The position numbers were made by a program, and so were the translations under genes. Shown in pieces: positions 13,693 to 20,179 of a stretch of 25,570 bases of DNA (its first letter is position 1; the number at the start of each line of letters is the position of its first letter). The DNA lies in contig JANYBR010000185.1 of the NCBI GenBank assembly GCA_025360685.1, positions 1 through 25,570 of the forward strand, read 5' to 3'. The DNA is from Pseudomonadota bacterium. GTDB taxonomy: Bacteria > Pseudomonadota > Alphaproteobacteria > Micropepsales > Micropepsaceae. The notes beneath the pieces are model-generated. The model made no database searches. It was given only the letters and a program-made list of their open reading frames with translations, and had not been told where the DNA came from.

Positions 13693-15202
13693 TCAGCGAA
13701 TACGTCTTGTCGAACGTGTCGGTCCAGTCGCCGCGCGTTCGCGGCATCATGCAAAGACAGGACGGCGCGAAGGGTTCATGCGTCTGTCCGAAGCTGGTCC
13801 AGCTCGTATCGTAGAGAATCTTGTAGGTGTCGACGCCGCCACCACCCGCAAGCCATGACACAGCCGTCGGCGCGGTTACGACGGTGTCGAGCGAAGACAG
13901 CATCGCTGCCGTGCGGTCCAGCTCCTGTTTCTGATCGAGAGCCGGTGGAACGAAGATCGTGCGCCCGCACTTTCGCTCCAGTGCCTCGACTTCTTCGCTG
14001 GCTGCGTCGTACTGCACCGAGACAAGTGTACCGGGCAATTTGGCGAGGAACGCTGCCCAAGCCTCGAGCGGTGCGTATTGCAACGCGCGGTGACCGGTCA
14101 TCTTTCCGCTGCGCCAGCACACGCCGATAAACGGGCCGCGCCCGGCACTGGCGAGAAATCCGCCCCAGCGAGCGCACTCCAACGCGTCGGGTTTGAGGAA
14201 GCTGTGCGGTGAAGGAAAGCTCTCCATGCTGGAGCGCATAAGCTTCGGCAGGCTGCCCAACTCGATAGCGGCATTGGCGCCGCCGGCGGCTTTTAGCCAG
14301 TCATAGCGGGCATGGGTCACGCCGCCCTTGGTCTGCAGATCCGACGGATGGACGGTGACACCTGGAAAGGAACGCGAGAACAGAGATACGAGCCGCGGCT
14401 CGCACTCCAGAATCACGCTACCGTCATCGCACGCCGCACGCGCCGCGAGTTCCGGAATCAAGCTGGCGAACATCACCTGATCGCCCACGCCTTGCTCGGC
14501 AGTTATCAGAAGACGCGTTCGCTTCAGAGATACGCCATCCCATTTGGTGAGATTGTGTCCGGCCACCGGTACCTTGCCAGAAATTTTGAGGCGCGCCGCA
14601 TAGTCGCGCCAACCATCCTTCAGGTTTCCATTGAGCAGGTGCAGCACCGCACGATTGAGGCGGGCCTGCTCGTTGGCCGGTTCACTGCGGATGGCGCGGC
14701 CGTAGAGCGCTAGTGCTTCTTGCGTCTTGCCCTCGTCAGTCAGCAGGTCCGCAAGATTGGCGAGTGCCGCGGCGTAGTCCGGTTGCAGAACGAGGGCCTG
14801 ACGATAGTGGGTCGCGGCGCGCGAATGATCGCCCAATTCGCGAAAAATCGAACCCAGAGTAAGCCAGAGTTCAGGCGCTTTGGGGTCGCGCACAAGCGCC
14901 GGCGCCAACAGAGCCTCGGCGGCATGCAGCTGGCCGTTTGCACGCAAAAGGTTTGCCAGGCTGACCAGCGCTTCCAACCGGGCCGGGTCCTGCGCCAGCA
15001 CACGGCGGTAGAACTCCTCGGCCGGTTGGGCAAGGCCGAGCGCCCGCGCCGTATTGCCCAGTGCGAACAGCACGCGTGCGTCGTCGGGATGCTCGCCGAG
15101 CGATCGCTCGAATTGTTCGATCGCTTCGAGGTGACGGCCTTGGGTGGAGAGTTTCAGGCCCTGCGCATAGGCATCTAAGTGTAGTGCGGCGGGTTTGTTC
15201 AT
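13676..15202 (-). CDS. TPR-glycosyltransferase, FlmG-like flagellin glycosyltransferase
   Basis: The 508-residue product has about five to six tetratricopeptide repeats in residues 10-190. The LLNGNLKDGWRDYAAR linker and a glycosyltransferase-like domain follow (LLITAEQGVGDQVMFASLIPEL, FIGVCWRSGKMTGHR, then a Rossmann-type C-terminal half). Caulobacter FlmG has this layout: its TPR part binds flagellin and its GT part transfers a pseudaminic-type sugar. Nearby flagellins and neuB/spsFG support the same role here, in the cytoplasm before export. ATG 15202 (MNKPAALHLDAY) is preferred; a GTG six codons upstream (15220) is possible but has its ribosome site almost touching it. A perfect CtrA-like box lies upstream at 15227-15241. 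The gene converges on spsFG with a 17-base overlap. Confidence 0.86.
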   Translation of the reverse strand: MNKPAALHLDAYAQGLKLSTQGRHLEAIEQFERSLGEHPDDARVLFALGNTARALGLAQPAEEFYRRVLAQDPARLEALVSLANLLRANGQLHAAEALLAPALVRDPKAPELWLTLGSIFRELGDHSRAATHYRQALVLQPDYAAALANLADLLTDEGKTQEALALYGRAIRSEPANEQARLNRAVLHLLNGNLKDGWRDYAARLKISGKVPVAGHNLTKWDGVSLKRTRLLITAEQGVGDQVMFASLIPELAARAACDDGSVILECEPRLVSLFSRSFPGVTVHPSDLQTKGGVTHARYDWLKAAGGANAAIELGSLPKLMRSSMESFPSPHSFLKPDALECARWGGFLASAGRGPFIGVCWRSGKMTGHRALQYAPLEAWAAFLAKLPGTLVSVQYDAASEEVEALERKCGRTIFVPPALDQKQELDRTAAMLSSLDTVVTAPTAVSWLAGGGGVDTYKILYDTSWTSFGQTHEPFAPSCLCMMPRTRGDWTDTFDKTYSLITTPL

Positions 15203-15226
15203 GGGACCAATCTGGCGCACCCCTTG

Positions 15227-15241
15227 TTAACACCCGATTAA
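15227..15241. promoter_or_regulatory. Perfect CtrA-like box between flmG-like and flaEY-like genes
   Basis: TTAACACCCGATTAA is an exact TTAA-N7-TTAA match to the CtrA consensus. It sits 25 bases upstream of the FlmG-like ATG and about 80 bases upstream of the FlaEY-like start, between divergent genes. A further isolated TTAA lies at 15269-15272. Cell-cycle control of either gene by CtrA is inferred. Confidence 0.6.
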
Positions 15242-15320
15242 GCACATTGGCCGGGCTTTAGTGGAGCGTTAACGCGGGGACGTCGATAGTTCCGCGTTGG
15301 TCGGCGAAGGTTTTGCACGC

Positions 15321-18023
15321 TTGGCGATTATCGGGTTCGATTCCAATCTGCTGTTGAATTTCTACCAGGCAAGTTTGTCTGTCAGTAGTTCACCGAACTC
15401 GGCCGCAGCACCGGGGGCAACCAGCGCCAAGCCGAGTGCCACGGCAAACGACCTGCCGCCATGGCAGGCGCCAAAACTCGCTCAGTCAACCTTGGACGCG
15501 AAAGTCCTAGCCACCACGAATTTTCTCGACACGAGCCACGTACCTCTCGGGGCGACGTCCACGGCGGACGCGAAGACCGAACAGGACAACCAAAGGCTCT
15601 TCTCGCTCTACTCGGCGGTCAACACGTTGGCCTACATCGCCAAGATCGGCGGACGCGACGGCGTCACATCCGGTCAACTCGCCGGACTCAATTCACGTTT
15701 CCAGTCGGGACTTCAGCAAGTTCAGGCCTTCATTGCCAACACGACTTTCAACAATTTCACCTTGCAGGCTGCCGCCCAGACATCTTCGGTTACCAGCACG
15801 GCAGGTGTGCAGCTTGGTTCCTTCACCTACAACACACGAACGCTGGTCAGCAACGCAAACGTCGACAGCCCTTTGTCCGGGATCAGCGCAAGCGACAGTT
15901 TCACGATCGCAGTCAAGAAGGCCGGCACGACGACGAACGTCGCCATAGATCTTTCGCAGGTGCAGGGCGGTCTCACGCTCGGCAACATCGTTTCCTACGT
16001 CAACGATCAGCTGTCGGCCGCCGGCTTTTCGACTCGCTTCCAGAAAGTGATTACATCGGGCTCGATCGACACACCCTCCAAGTCGACCTATGGCCTTCAA
16101 GTCACTCCGGGCGGGGGCGAAACGATCAACCTTTCTTCGTCGGCCGCCACCGCCTCGCTCTATCTCGCGGGCAGCACTGGCATCGCCTCGGCGATCGGCG
16201 ATAGCGCCGCCGACCAGCAAGGGCGTGTTCTCAAGCTCTCAAATCTGGGCGCGGCGCCGCAACCGGTATTCAGCGCCAATGTCGCACCGAGCAAAGGCAC
16301 ATCGACAGCGCAGGCCGCACAGGTCGATGCGACCGGCAATGTCTATGTGATCGGCTCAACGACCGGCAGTTTCGGCAGCCAGATCAACCAGGGAACGCAA
16401 GACGCGTACCTGACCAAGTACGATTCTGCCGGGAACGTGCAATGGACCAAGCTGCTGGGCAGTGCGGGAAGGGCCTCGGGATTTTCGCTCGCGCTCAATC
16501 CTTCCGGCGGCGTGGTGGTCGCAGGCTCGACCACCGCGGACGTGGTGCAGGGCGCCGTGGCCGACGGCAATGCCGATAGTTTCGTTGCGAAGTACGACTC
16601 CAACGGCAACCAGACCTGGATCAAGCAACTTCAGACACTTGCCGGCAATCAGGCTAATTCCGTCAGCGTCGACGCGTCGGGAAATATCTTCATCGGCGGG
16701 CAAGTCTCCGCCGGTGTCATCGGCAAGGGACAAACGGCGCTCGGTAGCAGCGATGCCTATCTCGCCAAGCTCGATAGCAAGGGCAACGTCGTCTACGAAA
16801 AGCAGTTCGGCACCAGTGGCAAGGACCAGGTTGCAGCCACCGCGACCGCCGCTGATGGCAGTCTCTATGTGGCTAGCGTGCAGAACGGCCATGCTATCCT
16901 TTCCAAATATGCCAATGGCGATGCGTCCACAGCGCCCGTGTGGCAAAGCGATCTTGGCGATCTTCAGAACGGCGGCGGCATCGGCGGGCTGACGATCTTA
17001 GGCAACCAGGTCTATGTCTCCGGCTCGACGCAAAATGCGAACCTCACAGCCGGCGGCACTGCGTCGATCGCCAATGTAAATTCCGGCGGCACGGACGCAT
17101 TTGTTTTTAATCTCACGGATGCTGGAACGTCAGCGAATCCGAACTTTGTTTCCTATGTCGGTACGGGCTCGACCGACAAGGGCGGAGCCGTCACCGTCGG
17201 AGCCGACGGCACGATCTATCTGACCGGTTCGACCAACGGCACATTCGCGGGCCAGACGCGCAATGCCGCCTCCGTCAGCAATCAGTTTGCCGCCTCGCTC
17301 GCCCCTGGCGGCAGCGTCAACTGGACCCGTCAGTTCGGCGGCAGCGATGGACAGTCGTCCGGAGCCGGTATCGCGATCGACGCGCAGGGCGCAAGCGTTC
17401 TGGATGCGCTGGGCCTCCCGCGCGGGACAATCACGCTCGATCAATCCGTCGATCTGACGTCGCAAACCAGCCTGCGTGCCGGCGACTCGTTTCAGATCCA
17501 GCTGGAAGGCACAGCGGCACGAACTGCGACGATCACGATCGAAAAGGGCGAGACGCTGCAATCGCTGGCCACCAAGATCAATATCCAGCTCCAGACCAAT
17601 GGCAAAGCCTCGGTCAGTTTCGGCCACGGCGTCGAGGGTTTGAAGATCGCAGTCAATCCCGGCGTCACCGCGAAGCTCGTCGCTGGGCCGGCGGACTTCG
17701 ACGCGCTGGCGCGGCTGGGCATCGCGCCCGGTACGCTCACAAGTGCGTCGACATCGGGCTCGTCATCTTCGGGGGCGACCAACGCGGAAACACGCGCCTT
17801 CGGTTTGGGACTTGGCACCAGCTTCGATCTCAGTACCAAGACCGGCTCCAATCTCGCGCGCAGCCAGCTCCTGAGCGTGCTGTCGGCTGTTCAAACTACA
17901 TACCAGAAGACCAATGCACCGCCCATTCCGGTCGCCGGCCCGGGCATAAGAAATGGAACAGTCTCGCCCTATCTCCAGTCGCAGATCGCGGCCGGAAATC
18001 TCGCGCTGAGCCTGTTGGCCTGA
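15321..18023 (+). CDS. FlaEY-like flagellar protein with SBBP beta-propeller and hook-IN segments
   Basis: The product has about 900 residues. The N-terminal 180 residues are helical and Ala/Ser-rich. A first segment resembling flagellar hook-IN motifs follows (FTIAVKKAG ... LTLGNIVSYVNDQL, about 175-255). A beta-propeller of SBBP-type repeats (D..GNVYVIGSTTG ... DAYLTKYDSAGNVQW, about 320-690) comes next, then a second hook-IN-like segment (DSFQIQLEG ... ETLQSLATKINIQL, about 705-800) and an Ala-rich tail. There is no classical signal peptide. It resembles the large Caulobacter FlaEY protein near flagellin genes (family recalled, not searched), so a filament-assembly or export-linked role is likely. 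There is no ATG near the N-terminus: TTG 15321 has GAAGG ten bases upstream, and TTG 15297 is the alternative. A stop at 15270-15272 bounds the frame. Confidence 0.75.
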   Translation: MAIIGFDSNLLLNFYQASLSVSSSPNSAAAPGATSAKPSATANDLPPWQAPKLAQSTLDAKVLATTNFLDTSHVPLGATSTADAKTEQDNQRLFSLYSAVNTLAYIAKIGGRDGVTSGQLAGLNSRFQSGLQQVQAFIANTTFNNFTLQAAAQTSSVTSTAGVQLGSFTYNTRTLVSNANVDSPLSGISASDSFTIAVKKAGTTTNVAIDLSQVQGGLTLGNIVSYVNDQLSAAGFSTRFQKVITSGSIDTPSKSTYGLQVTPGGGETINLSSSAATASLYLAGSTGIASAIGDSAADQQGRVLKLSNLGAAPQPVFSANVAPSKGTSTAQAAQVDATGNVYVIGSTTGSFGSQINQGTQDAYLTKYDSAGNVQWTKLLGSAGRASGFSLALNPSGGVVVAGSTTADVVQGAVADGNADSFVAKYDSNGNQTWIKQLQTLAGNQANSVSVDASGNIFIGGQVSAGVIGKGQTALGSSDAYLAKLDSKGNVVYEKQFGTSGKDQVAATATAADGSLYVASVQNGHAILSKYANGDASTAPVWQSDLGDLQNGGGIGGLTILGNQVYVSGSTQNANLTAGGTASIANVNSGGTDAFVFNLTDAGTSANPNFVSYVGTGSTDKGGAVTVGADGTIYLTGSTNGTFAGQTRNAASVSNQFAASLAPGGSVNWTRQFGGSDGQSSGAGIAIDAQGASVLDALGLPRGTITLDQSVDLTSQTSLRAGDSFQIQLEGTAARTATITIEKGETLQSLATKINIQLQTNGKASVSFGHGVEGLKIAVNPGVTAKLVAGPADFDALARLGIAPGTLTSASTSGSSSSGATNAETRAFGLGLGTSFDLSTKTGSNLARSQLLSVLSAVQTTYQKTNAPPIPVAGPGIRNGTVSPYLQSQIAAGNLALSLLA

Positions 18024-18027
18024 ACGA

Positions 18028-18450
18028 TCAGATCACGCTGTTGTAGATCATTGCCTGTGCAGGCCTGGCATAGGCGGACTTCACGGGCGAATAGGTGCGC
18101 ATCGGCGCGGCCTGACGGTCCACTTCATCCGCAATCGCCTTGATCATGCCTTCGCTGGCGTTGCGAACGCGCGCGATCATGCGGGCATGCAAGGTCAGAA
18201 GTTCGCGGAATTTACTTGTCGTCGCAGCAAATTGGTTGCGTAGCGGCGGCGGTACATTCTTGATCGAATCGCGCGAGAATCCTTGCGCTTCACGGCCATA
18301 GAGCGCCGAGAGCCGTTGCACCTCCGGATCGGTGGTACGCATTGCCTGGGGCGTTCCAGCCTTCAGCGCCGTGATATCGGCCTCGACCGCCTCGATGAGC
18401 CTCTCGGCCATCTTTACGAGCCGCTCGATCCGTTCGCTTTCGCCGCTCAA
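18028..18450 (-). CDS. flbY: FlbY-like flagellar protein
   Basis: The 140-residue, highly charged helical protein (ERIERLVKMAERLIEAVEADITALK ... DPEVQRLSALYGRE ... RNQFAATTSKFRELLTLHARMIARV) resembles FlbY, a small flagellar protein encoded next to the P-ring gene in Caulobacter relatives. A FlgN-like chaperone fold is conceivable from the long helices, but this is inference. The start is TTG 18450, overlapping the rod-protein stop (TTGA) and preceded by AGGAGA about eight bases upstream, an unusually good ribosome site that supports the non-ATG start. It is the last gene of the flgI operon and ends four bases from the convergent FlaEY-like gene. Confidence 0.8.
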   Translation of the reverse strand: MSGESERIERLVKMAERLIEAVEADITALKAGTPQAMRTTDPEVQRLSALYGREAQGFSRDSIKNVPPPLRNQFAATTSKFRELLTLHARMIARVRNASEGMIKAIADEVDRQAAPMRTYSPVKSAYARPAQAMIYNSVI

Positions 18451-18764
18451 TGGGGGATCTCCTGCGTCTTCAGAAGCTGGCGCTGCACGGCGTCGGATAG
18501 GCCGAAGCCACCCTGTGCTGCGATCTGCTTGCCATATTCGTCGACCATGAGGGAGCGGAACATTTCCTCGCCCTGACCGCCGCCGAACGGCCCGTCCGTG
18601 GAAATGCCGGAGAACATCTCGCTGAGAAATTGCGTGACGAACACGCCTTCGAATGCGGTCGCAGCCTTTTTCGCGGCTACCGGATCGCTCGTCGGATGCG
18701 GCGCGTTTACCGGCGCGGAGCGTAGCGCGGTCATGGCGGCCGTCGTGTCGATCGCGGGGGTCAT
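18447..18764 (-). CDS. flgJ: FlgJ-type rod-binding protein (rod domain only)
   Basis: The 105-residue product matches the N-terminal rod-binding domain of FlgJ (AAKKAATAFEGVFVTQFLSEMFSGI ... EEMFRSLMVDEYGKQIAAQGGFGLSDAVQRQLLK). It lacks the C-terminal muramidase of enteric FlgJ, as is usual in alphaproteobacteria, where related proteins are sometimes named CheL. It helps cap or assemble the flagellar rod in the periplasm; peptidoglycan cleavage must come from another protein. ATG 18764 overlaps the flgI stop (ATGA), and its own stop overlaps the flbY TTG, so the three genes are translationally coupled. Confidence 0.88.
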   Translation of the reverse strand: MTPAIDTTAAMTALRSAPVNAPHPTSDPVAAKKAATAFEGVFVTQFLSEMFSGISTDGPFGGGQGEEMFRSLMVDEYGKQIAAQGGFGLSDAVQRQLLKTQEIPH

Positions 18765-19888
18765 CCGATCACCTGGATGTCGGCCTGCAATGCGCCTGCC
18801 GCCTTGATCGCCTGTAGGATTGAGATGATATCGCGCGGACCCACGCCCAGCGCGTTCAGTCCGTCGACCAGGCTCTGCAACGAGACGCCATCGTGCAGCA
18901 CGGCGATCTTGTTACCCTTGCTGTCGTCTATGCTGATCTGGGTGCGCGGCAACACTTCCGTCGTGCCGGTCCTCGAGAAAGGCAGTGGTTGACTGGCTTC
19001 CGGCGTCTCAGTGACGCGGATGGTAAGATTGCCTTGCGCGATGGCGACGGTGGAAATGCGTACGTCGGCGCCCATTACAATGACGCCGGATTGCTCGTCT
19101 ATCACCACGCGTGCGGCTTCATCGGGGTCGACCTTCACCTGTTCCACATCGGTGAGCAGGCCCATGACGCCGTGCGGATAGTTGCGGGGCACGTTGAGGC
19201 GCACGGTCGAAGGATCGGTCGCTTCGGCAATCGCATCGCCCATATAGGCGTTGACCGCACTGGCGATGCGCGATGCGGTGGTCAGATCGGGATTGTGCAG
19301 GGAAAGGCGCAATGTGTGCTCGCTGGCCAGCGAGAAACCGATTTCGCGCTCGACGATCGCGCCGTTCGAGATACGTCCCGATGTCGGCACACCGCGCGTC
19401 ACGCTGGCGGCATCGCCGCCAGCCGTGAAGCCGCCGATCGCAACCGGTCCTTGGCCCACCGCGTAGATCTGTCCGTCGGCGCCAAACAAGGTCGTCACCA
19501 GCAAGGTGCCGCCCTGTAGACTTTTGGCGTCGCCCAGCGCGCTGACTGATATGTCGATTCGCGTGCCCTGCGCTGCGAACGCGGGCAAGCTCGCCGTCAC
19601 CATCACAGCCGCGACGTTCTTGGTCTGCATGGTTGTGCCGCGCGTGTTGACACCCAGACGCTCGAGCATGGTCTGCAAGCTTTGCTGGGTGAACGGCGCG
19701 TTTTTCAGGCTGTCGCCTGACCCGCTCAGGCCAACCACCAGGCCATAGCCGACCAGCATGTTGTCGCGGATGCCCTCGACTTCAACGAGATCCTTCACCC
19801 TTGAGAAGGCAAGCGCCGACAACGGAGCGGCAGCGAGGCCTGCGCCAAGAAGGAAAGCAGCGAGACGTATATAGAGTGCGCGGCGCAT
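18761..19888 (-). CDS. flgI: Flagellar P-ring protein FlgI
   Basis: The 375-residue product is the periplasmic P-ring subunit around the flagellar rod. It has a clear signal peptide (RRALYIRL then a hydrophobic stretch ending ALA) and the hallmark segments RVKDLVEVEGIRDNMLVGYGLVVGL, GTGDSL-like SGSGDSLKNAPFTQQSLQTMLERLG, KNVAAVMVTA, GTLLVTTLFGADGQIYAVGQG and the C-terminal LNALGVGPRDIISILQAIKAAGAL. Length is normal for the family. ATG 19888 is preferred: an in-frame GTG at 19921 would sit at about -3 relative to the transcription start predicted from the sigma-54 promoter at 19929-19944. First gene of the flgI-flgJ-flbY operon. Confidence 0.97.
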   Translation of the reverse strand: MRRALYIRLAAFLLGAGLAAAPLSALAFSRVKDLVEVEGIRDNMLVGYGLVVGLSGSGDSLKNAPFTQQSLQTMLERLGVNTRGTTMQTKNVAAVMVTASLPAFAAQGTRIDISVSALGDAKSLQGGTLLVTTLFGADGQIYAVGQGPVAIGGFTAGGDAASVTRGVPTSGRISNGAIVEREIGFSLASEHTLRLSLHNPDLTTASRIASAVNAYMGDAIAEATDPSTVRLNVPRNYPHGVMGLLTDVEQVKVDPDEAARVVIDEQSGVIVMGADVRISTVAIAQGNLTIRVTETPEASQPLPFSRTGTTEVLPRTQISIDDSKGNKIAVLHDGVSLQSLVDGLNALGVGPRDIISILQAIKAAGALQADIQVIG

Positions 19889-19928
19889 GAGCTGGTTCTG
19901 CTCTTGGACACTATTTCGCACCGGTCCC

Positions 19929-19944
19929 TGCCAGTTCCGTGCCG
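19929..19944 (-). promoter_or_regulatory. Sigma-54 promoter of the flgI operon
   Basis: Read on the - strand the sequence is CGGCACGGAACTGGCA, with GG at 19943-19942 and GC at 19931-19930 ten bases apart. GGCACG is a perfect -24 match; the -12 is TGGC instead of TTGC. Predicted transcription start is about 19918, giving a 30-base leader to ATG 19888. A second, poorer GG-N10-GC lies at 19955-19968. Confidence 0.68.
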
Positions 19945-20026
19945 TGATTGCCTTGCAAATTAGTGTCCTTGTTCAACGGGTTAGTAGTCTGTTCAGGCGC
20001 CCAAACCAGCTGCTCGGCACTTTCTT

Positions 20027-20036
20027 CCCGGCAAAT
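20027..20036 (+). promoter_or_regulatory. CCCGGCAAAT motif upstream of the flgI promoter
   Basis: This ten-base motif closely matches the repeats upstream of flagellin 2 (CCGGCAAAAT, CCGGCAGAAT). It lies about 85 bases upstream of the -24 element of the flgI sigma-54 promoter, at enhancer distance. I infer the same activator, FlbD-like, acts at both. Confidence 0.42.
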
Positions 20037-20065
20037 CCAAGCCGGAGCGCCCAAGGCGGCGGCTG

Positions 20066-20079
20066 CAAAAATATTTTTG
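20066..20079. repeat. 14-base perfect AT-rich palindrome
   Basis: CAAAAATATTTTTG is its own reverse complement, in otherwise GC-rich DNA between flgI and gpmI. It could be a regulator site or a bendable element for either gene. No T-tract context makes it a terminator. Confidence 0.5.
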
Positions 20080-20179
20080 GCCGGCTTTGAAAAATGCCTT
20101 CATGATAGGAAAATAAGCACAGAGACAGGCTGAACAGGGATTCCTATGGTCGGCCGCATACGGGAAAACTGGAATTTCA

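Larger units (their letters stand above)
19889..20179. other. flgI-gpmI divergent intergenic region
   Basis: This 291-base stretch has no gene. It holds the flgI sigma-54 promoter (19929-19944, - strand), the CCCGGCAAAT motif (20027-20036) and the AT palindrome (20066-20079). A TTGAAA at 20087-20092 could be a -35 for gpmI, but the base run 17 further on (AAAATA) is a poor -10, so I do not call a promoter. Confidence 0.6.

Noticed and set aside
15214..15227. Possible sigma-54 site TGGCGCACCCCTTGT before the FlaEY-like gene
   Set aside because: The essential -12 GC is GT here; it was not strong enough to call, and the CtrA box overlaps it.
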